From positions 62,001 to 126,000 of the forward strand of contig NZ_BCXB01000010.1 of the NCBI RefSeq assembly GCF_001894885.1: 64,000 nt of DNA. Reading direction: 5' to 3'. Below the pieces are notes generated by a model. The model ran no database searches and was not told the DNA's origin. It saw only the letters and a program-made list of their open reading frames with translations. Numbering within the stretch: position 1 is the stretch's first letter; each line of letters starts with the position of its first letter. This document shows, one piece after another, positions 28,090-36,424 of the stretch. A program made the translations under genes and the position numbers. This DNA is from Rhodococcus marinonascens NBRC 14363 (GTDB lineage Bacteria > Actinomycetota > Actinomycetes > Mycobacteriales > Mycobacteriaceae).

Positions 28090-29217
28090 TTACCGGAAGG
28101 CTGACTGGACGAACTCAGTGGTATCGGGCAAGGCGGCGTACATCGTCGCGACGTGAGTGGTGGGGTAGGTGTGGAACAAGAAGCTCTGGCCCGCGGCCGC
28201 CAGCTCCGAGGTCAGCGCATACGTGAACACTACAGGGACCATCTCGTCGAAGATCCCATGGCCGATGAAGAGGGGGCGGTCGTAGCCGGTGACGGGCACT
28301 GCCAGGGAACGCTGCAATGCCGCCTGCATCGCGGGATCGTCGAGCGGCCGCGACAACAACTGGCCGATGGTGAGGTTCCCGATCTGCGCCTCCGCATCCT
28401 CGTAGCAGAGCGACTCGACGCGGCCGAGAACGTCGCGGCCGAGGGGGCTCAGGTAGCTGTCGACCAGGTCGGGATGTGCGGCGCGGAGGCCAGCGAGAGC
28501 GTACGCGATGAACACTGTGCTCCCAGCGAGCGGCAGCGCGGGGAAACTCGGGCCGGCCAGCGGCGCCAGCTTCTCGATGTTCGACGGCGCCCCGGTTGCG
28601 ACGGTGCCGCGGAAGTCGAGTTCGGGCGCGTACGTCGTTCCCATCGAGGCAGTGAACAGAGCAGCCTGCCCACCCTGCGACTGCCCGAGCGCCACCCACC
28701 GGTCCGACAGGGACGGTGTCACGGCCCGGCCCGCGCGCACCATGTCGATCACGGCGTGCGCCTCCGACGGTCCGTCCAGGTACGCATGGATTCCCGGCGT
28801 CCCTAGGCCGATGTAATCCGTTGCGACAATGGCGTATCCCTGCTGCAGCCACGTTTCCAGGTATGGGCCGGCGAGCGGCCCGCTGACCGTCGGGGCGCAG
28901 GCGTCGGCGATGCCCACGGTGCCGTGCGCCCACGAGATCACCGGCCACCCGCCGGGTGGCGGCTCACCCGGCGGGAGGAGGACCGCGCCGGTGCTCAGCG
29001 CCGGTTCGTCCTGCGGGCCAATGGACCAGTAGGTCACGTACGAACCGGCGGCGACGCCCTCGGGCAGCGCGCCGGACGGTATGGGGGAGGAGGAGACGAC
29101 GGCGCCGGGGCGGCCGACGGTGGCCTGCGCGCCTGCCTGGACGGGGGCAAGGAGGAGCATCAGTGCGAGTGCCGCCGCGAGAACGGTTCCTGCGCGGCGG
29201 CGGAGCGAAGACGTCAT
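28090..29217 (-). CDS. Secreted lipase/esterase (LIP family, Rv1592c-like)
   Basis: A 375-residue alpha/beta-hydrolase with a Sec signal peptide (two-Arg N-terminus, hydrophobic core VLAAALALMLLLAP, cleavage near AQA). The nucleophile elbow is GQSQGGQAA, an oxyanion-region motif is ISWAHGT, and DYIGLGTPG precedes the core. GHGIFDEMVP and YPTTHVATM place the likely catalytic Asp and His near the C-terminus. The family hydrolyses triglycerides or esters outside the cell. In M. tuberculosis the orthologue is also near bioB. Confidence 0.87.
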   Translation of the reverse strand: MTSSLRRRAGTVLAAALALMLLLAPVQAGAQATVGRPGAVVSSSPIPSGALPEGVAAGSYVTYWSIGPQDEPALSTGAVLLPPGEPPPGGWPVISWAHGTVGIADACAPTVSGPLAGPYLETWLQQGYAIVATDYIGLGTPGIHAYLDGPSEAHAVIDMVRAGRAVTPSLSDRWVALGQSQGGQAALFTASMGTTYAPELDFRGTVATGAPSNIEKLAPLAGPSFPALPLAGSTVFIAYALAGLRAAHPDLVDSYLSPLGRDVLGRVESLCYEDAEAQIGNLTIGQLLSRPLDDPAMQAALQRSLAVPVTGYDRPLFIGHGIFDEMVPVVFTYALTSELAAAGQSFLFHTYPTTHVATMYAALPDTTEFVQSAFR

Positions 29218-29290
29218 CGCGTCATCCTTGGGTCGCGGGGCGCGCCGAGTGGTCCTCGTGGGCGACTCGGCTTCAACACCATTGTGCCTG

Positions 29291-29920
29291 CTAGGCAGGG
29301 TGTGCGCGACTCTTCAGCCGCGCACGAATGCCGTCGACGAACAGGGAGAGGCCGAAGTCGAACCGGACCGTCGGGTCGCCGTCGAGCAGATCTTCGTCGT
29401 ACGCCGCGCTGGGCGAGTGCGGGGCGTCGGGGGAGAGGGCCGCCCGAGTGAGGGCGCCGGCCGATTCCATCTGCGCCCGCGACTGCTCGTCGACCGTGTG
29501 GCCCAGCACGTAATACAGCAGCGAATACGAGGCCAACTCGGCGTGCTCGCGGGACAGTCCGTAACGCCGTCCGACCGCAGCGAAGCCCTCTCGGACCCTG
29601 GCGTTGGTCATGCGGGACGCATAGGTGGCCGAGACCAACTCTGCTCCGTCGCGGTGCGAGAGCAGTGCCGCGCGCAAACGGTGCGCCAGTTCGACGAACT
29701 CCGCGTCCGCGTCGGGGGCGGAGATCGGTGCGTCGACATCCTCGAGGATCTTGTCGGCGAGAGCTCCGAGGAGGGTCTGCTTGTTGGGGAAGTGCCAGTA
29801 CAGGGCGCCCGGTTGGACGCCCAGAGAAGCCGCGAGCCTGCGCATCGTGAGGTCGGCGAGACCGAACTCGTCGAGAATTGCCATGGCGCCGGCGAGTACG
29901 TCGCCACGTCGCAGTTGCAC
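29291..29920 (-). CDS. bioQ: TetR-family biotin regulator BioQ
   Basis: A 209-residue TetR protein. The helix-turn-helix is MRRLAASLGVQPGALYWHFPNKQTLLGALADKI, preceded by RRGDVLAGAMAILDEFGLADLT, close to the mycobacterial BioQ N-terminus as I recall it. It is divergent from bioB, and BioQ-type palindromes lie in that gap and in the bioA/bioF gap. The open frame reaches 30010, but that start would lie in the operator; GTG 29920 behind GAGAGGGTGA is chosen. It represses biotin synthesis genes. Confidence 0.82.
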   Translation of the reverse strand: MQLRRGDVLAGAMAILDEFGLADLTMRRLAASLGVQPGALYWHFPNKQTLLGALADKILEDVDAPISAPDADAEFVELAHRLRAALLSHRDGAELVSATYASRMTNARVREGFAAVGRRYGLSREHAELASYSLLYYVLGHTVDEQSRAQMESAGALTRAALSPDAPHSPSAAYDEDLLDGDPTVRFDFGLSLFVDGIRARLKSRAHPA

Positions 29921-29996
29921 TGGCGGATCACCCTCTCGTGAAGAAAGCCGGTGTCGTTCGGCCCGGCTTTGACAGTATCCCACGACGGATCTAACG

Positions 29997-30009
29997 TGAA
30001 CGCAGTTCA
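29997..30009. promoter_or_regulatory. BioQ operator, site 1 (bioQ-bioB)
   Basis: Palindrome TGAAC-GCA-GTTCA, identical in both arms to the bioA/bioF site. Confidence 0.8.
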
Positions 30010-30011
30010 AC

Positions 30012-30026
30012 TTGTACGGTGTTCAA
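30012..30026. promoter_or_regulatory. BioQ operator, site 2 (bioQ-bioB)
   Basis: TTGTAC-GGT-GTTCAA, a one-mismatch palindrome centred 16 bp from site 1. Two adjacent sites suggest tighter or cooperative repression of bioB and bioQ. Confidence 0.68.
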
Positions 30027-30081
30027 TTCTTACTCATGTCGATCCGCTGCCCCTGATCGGCCCGCTCTCCAGGAGATACGT

Positions 30082-31095
30082 GTGACATCGGCCCCAGTAC
30101 AGACAGGCATTCTCGCCCTCGCACGTGAGCAAGTCCTCGAGCGCGGCGAGGCGCTGAACGAGAGCCAGGTGCTCGAAGTTCTCCAACTACCCGACGACCG
30201 TCTCGAGGAACTGCTCGCTCTTGCACACGACGTGCGGATGAAGTGGTGCGGCCCCGAGGTCGAGGTCGAGGGGATCATCAGCCTCAAGACCGGCGGCTGC
30301 CCCGAGGACTGCCACTTCTGCTCCCAGTCGGGGCTTTTCCAGTCGCCGGTTCGTGCGGCCTGGCTCGACATCCCGAGCCTCGTCGAGGCGGCCAAGCAGA
30401 CCGCCAAGACCGGCGCCACCGAGTTCTGCATCGTCGCCGCGGTCCGCGGCCCCGACGAGCGCCTACTCGCCCAGGTCGCGGCCGGTATCGAGGCGATCCG
30501 CAACGAGGTCGACATCCAGATCGCGTGCTCGCTGGGGATGCTCACCCAGGAGCAGGTCGACCAGCTCGCCGCGATGGGTGTGCACCGCTACAACCACAAC
30601 CTCGAGACCGCGAAGTCGCACTTCCCGAACGTCGTCACCACCCACAGCTGGGACGAGCGGTGGAACACTCTCCGCATGGTCCGCGACGCGGGCATGGAGG
30701 TGTGTTGCGGCGGCATCCTCGGCATGGGTGAGAGCCTCGAGCAGCGCGCCGAGTTCGCGGCCAATCTGGCTGAGCTCGAGCCGGACGAGGTTCCGCTGAA
30801 CTTCCTCAACCCGCGCCCGGGCACTCCGTTCGGTGATCTCGAGGTCCTGCCTGCGAGCGAGGCGCTCAAGTCGGTGGCCGCGTTCCGGCTTGCACTGCCG
30901 CGCACCATCCTTCGTTTCGCCGGAGGTCGCGAGATCACGCTCGGCGATCTCGGTGCCAAGCAGGGCATCCTCGGTGGCATCAACGCAGTCATCGTCGGTA
31001 ACTACCTCACGACCCTGGGCCGCCCGGCCGAGCAGGATCTCGATCTGCTCGTCGATCTGCAGATGCCGATCAAGGCCCTGAACGACACGCTCTGA
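30082..31095 (+). CDS. bioB: Biotin synthase
   Basis: A 337-residue radical-SAM enzyme that inserts sulfur into dethiobiotin. The radical-SAM cluster motif is [11 protein letters not shown] (C-x3-C-x2-C), and the auxiliary-cluster region includes [12 protein letters not shown] and [15 protein letters not shown] 30082 follows AGGAGA at 30071-30076 by the usual spacing; the longer frame from 30019 overlaps the operators. The bsaP ATG overlaps its stop. Confidence 0.96.
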   Translation: MTSAPVQTGILALAREQVLERGEALNESQVLEVLQLPDDRLEELLALAHDVRMKWCGPEVEVEGIISLKTGGCPEDCHFCSQSGLFQSPVRAAWLDIPSLVEAAKQTAKTGATEFCIVAAVRGPDERLLAQVAAGIEAIRNEVDIQIACSLGMLTQEQVDQLAAMGVHRYNHNLETAKSHFPNVVTTHSWDERWNTLRMVRDAGMEVCCGGILGMGESLEQRAEFAANLAELEPDEVPLNFLNPRPGTPFGDLEVLPASEALKSVAAFRLALPRTILRFAGGREITLGDLGAKQGILGGINAVIVGNYLTTLGRPAEQDLDLLVDLQMPIKALNDTL

Positions 31096-31337
31096 TGACC
31101 TCGGCCGAGATCACCTCGGGCGGCGGAACCGAGGAACGCTACAACCCCTTCACCGGCCGCCGGGTGGTGGCCGGTGTGGGCGACGCCGTTCCCACTGCTG
31201 CGCACCTGGGGCTGGAGCCGCCGCGCTTCTGTGAGGCGTGTGGGCGTCGCATGGTCGTACAGATCAGCCCGCACGGATGGTGGGCAAAATGCTCCCGCCA
31301 CGGTGTGTTCGACTCGATCGCGCCCGGACGGCGGTAG
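31095..31337 (+). CDS. bsaP: Biotin synthase auxiliary protein
   Basis: An 80-residue protein with [31 protein letters not shown], a C-x2-C...C pattern suited to metal or Fe-S binding. It matches Rv1590, recently described as BsaP, which supports the auxiliary Fe-S cluster of mycobacterial BioB. The ATG overlaps the bioB TGA (TGATG), so the two are translationally coupled, as expected for a 1:1 partner. Confidence 0.85.
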   Translation: MTSAEITSGGGTEERYNPFTGRRVVAGVGDAVPTAAHLGLEPPRFCEACGRRMVVQISPHGWWAKCSRHGVFDSIAPGRR

Positions 31338-31348
31338 CGTCGGGGACG

Positions 31349-31392
31349 TGACCCAACGATTCTTCGGTGCAGGCCAGGTCCTTCGGGTCCGG
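31349..31392 (-). repeat. 44-bp repeat, copy 1 (second copy inside gltB, 63330-63373)
   Basis: On the minus strand this reads CCGGACCCGAAGGACC... ...CCGAAGAATCGTTGGGTCA. It matches 63330-63373 at 40 of 44 positions, with 19 contiguous identical bases at one end. It lies between bsaP and the tnpA remnant. Confidence 0.8.
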
Positions 31393-31408
31393 GATAGCCG
31401 ATCCCGTT

Positions 31409-31492
31409 CTAATCCGGTCTCCCCTGCTGTTCCAAGTACTGCCGGATGATCGACAGGGGTGCACCACCACAGGATGCGGCGACATACGACGG
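31409..31492 (-). pseudogene. C-terminal fragment of IS200-type TnpA (Y1 transposase)
   Basis: Minus-strand translation is APSYVAASCGGAPLSIIRQY followed by LEQQGRPD and a TAG stop, matching the conserved C-terminus of IS200/IS605 TnpA. The catalytic HUH and Tyr parts are absent; the sequence switches directly into tnpB near 31490. Confidence 0.8.
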
Positions 31493-32455
31493 GGCGTACC
31501 GCAACTTCTTCGATTCCCTGTCGGGGAAACGGAAGGGTCGCAGGGTGGGGGCGCCCCGGTTCCGGTCCGGTAAAGACAACCGGCAGGCATTCCGGTTGAC
31601 CCGTAACGGGTTCACGGTCACCTCTCGGTGTGTGCGGTTGGCGAAGATCGGCGACGTCGAACTGGTGTGGTCCCGACAATTGCCGTCGGAGCCCTCGTCG
31701 GTGTCGGTGATTCGGGAGGCGGACGGCCGCTATTTCGTCTCGTTCGTGGTGGAACGAGACGAACAGCCGTTACCGCAGGCACCGACCGTGGCCGGAATCG
31801 ATTTGGGGTTGACGGATCTGGCGGTCATCGCCCGCTCGGACGGCACCAGGGAGAAGGTGCCCGCACCCCGGCACCTGCGGGCTGCGGAGAAACGTGTGGC
31901 ACGGGCACAGAAGGCGCTGGCCCGGAAGGAGAAAGGCTCACACAACCGTGCCAAGGCGCGCATCCGGGTCGCGGTAGTGCATCGGAAGGTGCGCGAGACC
32001 CGGCTCGATCATCACCACAAGCTCGCGAGGCGGCTGATCCACGAGAACCAAGTGGTGGCCGTCGAGGATCTTGCGGTGGCCGTCTGGTCCGCACCGGGTT
32101 GGCGAAGTCGGTGCATGAGGCCGGGTGGTCCACCCTGGTGCGGCTACTTCAGGAGAAGGCTGCCATGTATGGGCGGACGGTGGTGAAGATTGATCGCTTC
32201 TTCCCGTCGACCCGCACCTGCTCACAGTATGGGCGGGTCGACGGGAAGAAGCCGCTGAATGTCCGCACCTGGTGGTGCCCCTGTGGGGCGCACCTGGACC
32301 GCGATTACAACGCCGCGGTGAATATCATCGACGCTGCCGGGCTGGCAGGGTCGTTAAACGCTTGTGGAGCAGATGTCAGACTTCGGCTTGCCGGGGCAGT
32401 CAGCGATGAAGCAGGAACCCACCGAACGGAGGACACATCATGTGTTCCCGCGTAG
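31490..32455 (+). pseudogene. Truncated and frameshifted tnpB (IS605-type RNA-guided nuclease family)
   Basis: The first frame runs from AYRNFFDSLSGKRKGRRVGAPRF through the RuvC-I motif AGIDLGLTDLAV to VVAVEDLAV (RuvC-II Glu). Near 32080-32086 the frame shifts; the other frame continues with KSVHEAGWSTLVRLLQEKA, the zinc-ribbon region and LDRDYNAAVNI (RuvC-III Asp), ending at 32455. The first ~80 residues are missing, and one zinc-ribbon Cys is replaced (CSQY instead of C-x2-C). Inactive in this form. Confidence 0.85.
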
Positions 32456-33042
32456 GAATCCCGGCCGTTCAGGGCCAGGAGGATGTCAACACACTCCCGC
32501 GCATCAGGCTTCGATCTGCCGCCGGAATCTTCTGTGGGGCGGTGACGGTGAGCGCACTCGTGGGCGTGGCGTGGGGGGTGCTTGCGCCGCCTGAACAATT
32601 GCTGGTGGTCGCACCCGACCGGGGGGTGGCGCTGACGGGCGAGAGCGTGCACCGCTTCGACGCGATCGGGATGTTCGCGTGTGCGGGTCTCGTGGTGGGC
32701 ATCCTCACCGCGGTCGCGGCATGGGCTCTGCGGCGTAGCCGCGGCCCGGTCACTTTCGGTGCAGTCCTTGCCGGCAGTGCGGCCGGAGCCTGCGTCATGG
32801 CGCTCGCTGGACTCGGTCTGGCCGCGCTGCGATTTCCCCACCCGGACACGACCGCTACCGGAACCGTGGTCGCGGTCGCGCCGGGTATCGGGACCCTGCT
32901 GGTGCTGGTCTTCCAGCCCCTCGTCGCCAGCGTCGTGACGCTCGTACTCGCCGCCCTCAACCCGTACGACGATCTCGGCGTCAGTGATCATCCGATCGAA
33001 CTCGACGAGCCGGAAGTCCGGGACCCGGCAATTACTTCGTGA
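32440..33042 (+). CDS. DUF2567 membrane protein (Rv1591-like)
   Basis: A 200-residue protein with four predicted membrane helices (about residues 30-50, 78-100, 108-132 and 145-170) and WGVLAPPEQLL, typical of DUF2567. Rv1591 has the same place after bsaP. ATG 32440 has an excellent GGAGGA site (32428-32433), but both lie within the right end of the IS605 remnant. The first ~17 residues (MCSRVGIPAVQGQEDVN) are thus IS-encoded and the native start has been lost. Function unknown. Confidence 0.75.
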   Translation: MCSRVGIPAVQGQEDVNTLPRIRLRSAAGIFCGAVTVSALVGVAWGVLAPPEQLLVVAPDRGVALTGESVHRFDAIGMFACAGLVVGILTAVAAWALRRSRGPVTFGAVLAGSAAGACVMALAGLGLAALRFPHPDTTATGTVVAVAPGIGTLLVLVFQPLVASVVTLVLAALNPYDDLGVSDHPIELDEPEVRDPAITS

Positions 33043-33045
33043 TCG

Positions 33046-33858
33046 CTACTTCTCGACCTTGGCGCGCAACCGCACGTTACCGAGCATGCGCCCGACGATC
33101 AGCGCGGTGATCCGGCGGGTCGCCAGGCGCGAGCCGAGTGCCGATATCTTGTTCGTCCACCCGGAAATGACGCTCGGCGGTGGGTTGCGGCGGTCGAGGG
33201 CACGGAATGCGGTGTTCATCACCTGTTCTGCGGTTTGCATGTGCCCGGCGGCGGCGTCCTGGGATCCGACGACGTCGAAGAACTCGGTGTGTGTCGGGCC
33301 CGGGGAGAGCGCGAGCACTGTCAGTCCGGTGCCCCGGGCCTCCGCCCACAACGCCTCCGTGAAGTGGAGGACGAATGCCTTGCTCGCCCCGTAGACGGCC
33401 ATACCGGGGGTCGGCTGGTACGCGGTGCTGCTCGCGATGTTCAGCAGTAGGCCGCGTCCGCGGAGTAGATCGGGCAGGAAGATGTGGGATAACTCGACGA
33501 GCGTCGTGACGTTGAGCTGAATGAGAGAGGTGAGCCTGTCCAGGTCCGCGGACGCGAAGTCTCCGTGCGTGCCGAATCCAGCGTTGTTGACCAGGGAGTC
33601 GATGCGGATGTCGCGGGCGGTGAGTTCGCTTCTCAGTCGTTCGCCGGCGCCGGGGGTGGCGAGGTCGAACGGGAGCACGGTGACCGATGCCTGGTGCTTG
33701 TCGCGGAGTTCGGTCGCGAGCTGCTCGAGCCGGTCTTCGCGGCGGGCGACGAGAACGAGGTTCGCACCTCGCTCGGCAAAGCGTCGGGCGAAATCGGCGC
33801 CGAGGCCCGCGCTGGCGCCGGTGATGAGGACGGTCGTTCCGGATACGTCTAGAGACAT
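33046..33858 (-). CDS. Short-chain dehydrogenase/reductase
   Basis: A 270-residue classical SDR: cofactor motif TGASAGLG, VNNAGFGTHG, catalytic Ser in NIASSTAYQP, and Y-x3-K in VYGASKAF. ARREDRLEQL after strand 2 favours NADP(H). ATG 33858 follows AGGAG; the open frame extends to 33927. It is divergent from a TetR regulator that probably controls it. Substrate unknown. Confidence 0.88.
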   Translation of the reverse strand: MSLDVSGTTVLITGASAGLGADFARRFAERGANLVLVARREDRLEQLATELRDKHQASVTVLPFDLATPGAGERLRSELTARDIRIDSLVNNAGFGTHGDFASADLDRLTSLIQLNVTTLVELSHIFLPDLLRGRGLLLNIASSTAYQPTPGMAVYGASKAFVLHFTEALWAEARGTGLTVLALSPGPTHTEFFDVVGSQDAAAGHMQTAEQVMNTAFRALDRRNPPPSVISGWTNKISALGSRLATRRITALIVGRMLGNVRLRAKVEK

Positions 33859-33893
33859 GTGTGCGCTCCTGAGTCGGTAAGTTCCCCCGAATG

Positions 33894-33925
33894 TAGTCAG
33901 TGACAACAAAGTAGTCAATGCCAAC
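33894..33925. promoter_or_regulatory. Direct-repeat operator between the SDR and TetR genes
   Basis: TAGTCAGTGACAAC (33894-33907) and TAGTCAATGCCAAC (33912-33925) are 14-bp repeats with two differences and an 18-bp period. GTCAGTGAC (33897-33905) is also a palindrome. They lie 20-50 bp before the TetR ATG. Confidence 0.6.
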
Positions 33926-33944
33926 ATTTTGCTACGATTGCGCC

Positions 33945-34544
33945 ATGTCCGTCGCCGAGCAGCCGTACCACCACGGGAGTCTGCGGCAGGTGCTGCTCGC
34001 TCGCGCCGAGAGCACGCTCGAGGAGGACGGCGTCGACGGACTCTCCCTTCGGCGCCTCGCCAGGGAGGCCGGGGTCAGCCACGCGGCACCGAGCAAACAT
34101 TTCCGGGATCGGCAGGCCTTGCTCGACGCGCTCGCCGAGTCGGGGTTTCTACGTCTGACGAAGGCGCTCGAACAGGCAATGGACGAGGCGGAACCACATG
34201 CCCGCGCCCGCTTCGGTGCACTCGCGGGCACCTACGTGACGTTCGCGCTCACACACGACGAGTTGCTCGCACTGATGTACAGCCGCAAGAAGGCGCCCGG
34301 GGCTGCCGCCCAGGTGGTGGAGGCCGGCCACACGTCGATGGATCTGACGGTGCGGATCGTGACCGAGGCCCAGACCGCGGGCGACATCGGTCCCGGGGAC
34401 CCGTCGCGCATAGCCCTGGTCGCGTTCGCGACCTTCCACGGCATCGCGACTCTCGCCGCGGCCGGGATGCTCGACGGCGCCCCGGTCGACGAGGTGGTCG
34501 CCGCTGCATCCGATATGTTCTGGCGAGGTCTCGCTCAGGGGTGA
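33945..34544 (+). CDS. TetR/AcrR-family regulator
   Basis: A 199-residue TetR protein. YHHGSLRQVLLARAESTLEE and SLRRLAREAGVSHAAPSKHF form the DNA-binding domain; the C-terminal part is TetR_C_33-like. ATG 33945 (MSVAEQ) gives the standard family N-terminus; the open frame has nine extra codons. It is divergent from the SDR gene, whose expression it likely controls. Confidence 0.86.
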   Translation: MSVAEQPYHHGSLRQVLLARAESTLEEDGVDGLSLRRLAREAGVSHAAPSKHFRDRQALLDALAESGFLRLTKALEQAMDEAEPHARARFGALAGTYVTFALTHDELLALMYSRKKAPGAAAQVVEAGHTSMDLTVRIVTEAQTAGDIGPGDPSRIALVAFATFHGIATLAAAGMLDGAPVDEVVAAASDMFWRGLAQG

Positions 34545-34574
34545 CGTTTCGCAGGGCAGCCCTACCGAAGGCGG

Positions 34575-35309
34575 TCAGACCGGCGGTCGCAGCGCCGCGA
34601 ACTCGTCGGTGACGCGCAAGCAGGAGTCGGTGAAGCGGTAGAGCGCGGCCGGGCGCCCGCCCGTGCGCCCGGACCGGGCCGTGTTCCCCGTCGCGGTCAG
34701 CACGCCGCGCCTGCCGAGCACGCGCGCCAGATTGGTGGCGTCCACTTGGTAACCGAGGGCGGCGCAATAGATTTCGCGCAGCGTCGACATGGGGAACTCG
34801 GCGGGAGCGAGGCCGTAGGCGATGTTGGTGTACGACAGCTTGGCGGCGAGCCGTGTTCGGGCGTGCTCGACGACGGTCCCGTGATCGAAGGCCATCTCGG
34901 GCAGGTCGGACACCGGGTGCCATACGGTGTCCGTCGGCAACTTCGGATCGGCGGGGAGCGGGACGAGTCCGAGGAAGGTCGACGCGATGGTGCGCGGACC
35001 TGGCACCCGGTGAGGGTCGCTGAACACCGACAGCTGTTCGAGATGCGAGACCTCCTGCACGTCCACCTTCTCGGCCAGTTGCCGCCGCGCAGATGTGATG
35101 AGGTCCTCATCGTTGCGGACGAGTCCGCCGGGTAATGACCACGCGTCCGCCTGCGGATCACGGGCCCGCTGCCACAGCAATACCGCGAGTTCCGTGGCCC
35201 CGCCCGCGTGACACACCGCACCTGATCGGCTCGCGACGGCGTCGGCGGGGAAGTGGCGAACCTGGAACACCGCGGTGAGCACTTCATGCGTGGTGCTACT
35301 ATTGGGCAT
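34575..35309 (-). CDS. nrtR: NrtR, Nudix-related repressor of NAD synthesis
   Basis: A 244-residue protein with an N-terminal Nudix-like domain (WSLPGGLVRNDEDLITSARRQLAEKVDV, a degenerate Nudix box) that senses ADP-ribose-type NAD metabolites. The C-terminal winged helix is STLREIYCAALGYQVDATNLARVLGRRGVL. It matches Rv1593c and is divergent from nadABC across a 77-bp gap with a perfect palindrome. It should repress de novo NAD synthesis when NAD is plentiful. Confidence 0.9.
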   Translation of the reverse strand: MPNSSTTHEVLTAVFQVRHFPADAVASRSGAVCHAGGATELAVLLWQRARDPQADAWSLPGGLVRNDEDLITSARRQLAEKVDVQEVSHLEQLSVFSDPHRVPGPRTIASTFLGLVPLPADPKLPTDTVWHPVSDLPEMAFDHGTVVEHARTRLAAKLSYTNIAYGLAPAEFPMSTLREIYCAALGYQVDATNLARVLGRRGVLTATGNTARSGRTGGRPAALYRFTDSCLRVTDEFAALRPPV

Positions 35310-35332
35310 GTTTTCGATCCTAAGTCGAAAAC
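35310..35332. promoter_or_regulatory. NrtR operator upstream of nadA
   Basis: Inverted repeat GTTTTCGA-TCCTAAG-TCGAAAAC (8-bp perfect arms, 7-bp spacer), starting at the base next to the nrtR ATG. It is the only strong palindrome in the nrtR-nadA gap. Confidence 0.78.
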
Positions 35333-35386
35333 CCTGATTTCGGAAATTTGGACCGGCCCGCCGAGTCCACGGTGAAGGAGCAAGCC

Positions 35387-36424
35387 ATGACGACCTCTAC
35401 GTTGTGGGCGGGAACACGCCCGCAGATTCAGGACGGTCCCGGCGGCTACGCGGGCGTCGAGGCGACCGAAGAGTGGGCTGCCGAGATCAAGCGGTTGGCA
35501 CGGGAACGGGGAGCGACCCTCCTCGCGCACAACTATCAGTTGCCCGCCATTCAGGACGTTGCCGACCACGTGGGCGACTCCCTGGCGCTCTCGCGCCTCG
35601 CGGCGGAGGCGCCCGAGGACACGATCGTGTTCTGCGGCGTGCATTTCATGGCGGAGACCGCGAAGATCCTCAGTCCGGCCAAGACCGTGCTGATCCCGGA
35701 CGAGCGCGCCGGCTGTTCGCTGGCCGACTCCATCACGGCCGCTCAACTGCGTGAATGGAAGGCCGAGTTTCCCGACGCGATCGTCGTCTCGTACGTCAAC
35801 ACCACCGCCGAGGTGAAGGGGCTGACGGACATTTGCTGCACGTCGTCCAACGCCGTCGACGTCGTCGCGTCCATCGACCCCGACCGCGAGGTGCTGTTCC
35901 TTCCCGATCAGTTCCTCGGCGCCCACGTCAAGCGGGTCACCGGTCGCGAGAACATGCAGATCTGGGCTGGCGAGTGCCACGTGCACGCCGGCATCAACGG
36001 CGACGAATTGACGGCCCGGGCCAAGGCGCACCCCGATGCCGAACTGTACGTCCACCCCGAGTGTGGCTGCGCCACATCGGCGCTGTACCTCGCCGGTGAG
36101 GGATTCGTGCCCGAGGACAAGGTGAAGATCCTGTCCACCGGCGGCATGCTCGACGCCGCCCGGGCGACCGGCGCCAAGCAGGTCCTCGTCGCCACCGAGA
36201 TCGGAATGCTCCACCAGTTGCGCAAGGCCGCGCCCGAGGTGGACTTCCAGGCCGTCAACGACCGCGCGTCCTGCCCCTACATGAAGATGATCACCCCGGC
36301 CGCCCTGCTCCGCTGCCTGCTCGAGGGCAAGGACGAGGTTCACGTAGATCTCGCGACCGCCGAGCGTGCCCGCAAGTCGGTGCAACGAATGATCGAGATC
36401 GGGAATTCGGGCGGCGGGGAGTGA
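35387..36424 (+). CDS. nadA: Quinolinate synthase
   Basis: Condenses iminoaspartate with dihydroxyacetone phosphate to quinolinate ([4Fe-4S] enzyme, 345 residues). The cluster Cys lie in [20 protein letters not shown] and [32 protein letters not shown] is the substrate-site signature. ATG 35387 has a GAAGGAG site. First gene of nadABC, overlapping nadB by 4 nt. Confidence 0.96.
   Translation: MTTSTLWAGTRPQIQDGPGGYAGVEATEEWAAEIKRLARERGATLLAHNYQLPAIQDVADHVGDSLALSRLAAEAPEDTIVFCGVHFMAETAKILSPAKTVLIPDERAGCSLADSITAAQLREWKAEFPDAIVVSYVNTTAEVKGLTDICCTSSNAVDVVASIDPDREVLFLPDQFLGAHVKRVTGRENMQIWAGECHVHAGINGDELTARAKAHPDAELYVHPECGCATSALYLAGEGFVPEDKVKILSTGGMLDAARATGAKQVLVATEIGMLHQLRKAAPEVDFQAVNDRASCPYMKMITPAALLRCLLEGKDEVHVDLATAERARKSVQRMIEIGNSGGGE

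Larger units (their letters stand above)
31390..32489 (+). mobile_element. IS200/IS605-family remnant, internally deleted
   Basis: Contains the 3' tip of tnpA (minus strand) joined to tnpB lacking its N-terminus (plus strand). A left-end hairpin candidate CGGGAT-AGCCG-ATCCCG is at 31390-31406. The right end resembles the family's usual hairpin followed by AGGAGGATGTCAA (32463-32489). About 1.1 kb remains; both genes are broken, so it cannot move by itself. Confidence 0.8.

Noticed and set aside
29921-30010. Longer BioQ start at 30010
   Set aside because: The extra 30 codons run through the operator region and do not look like the TetR N-terminus; GTG 29920 fits the family.
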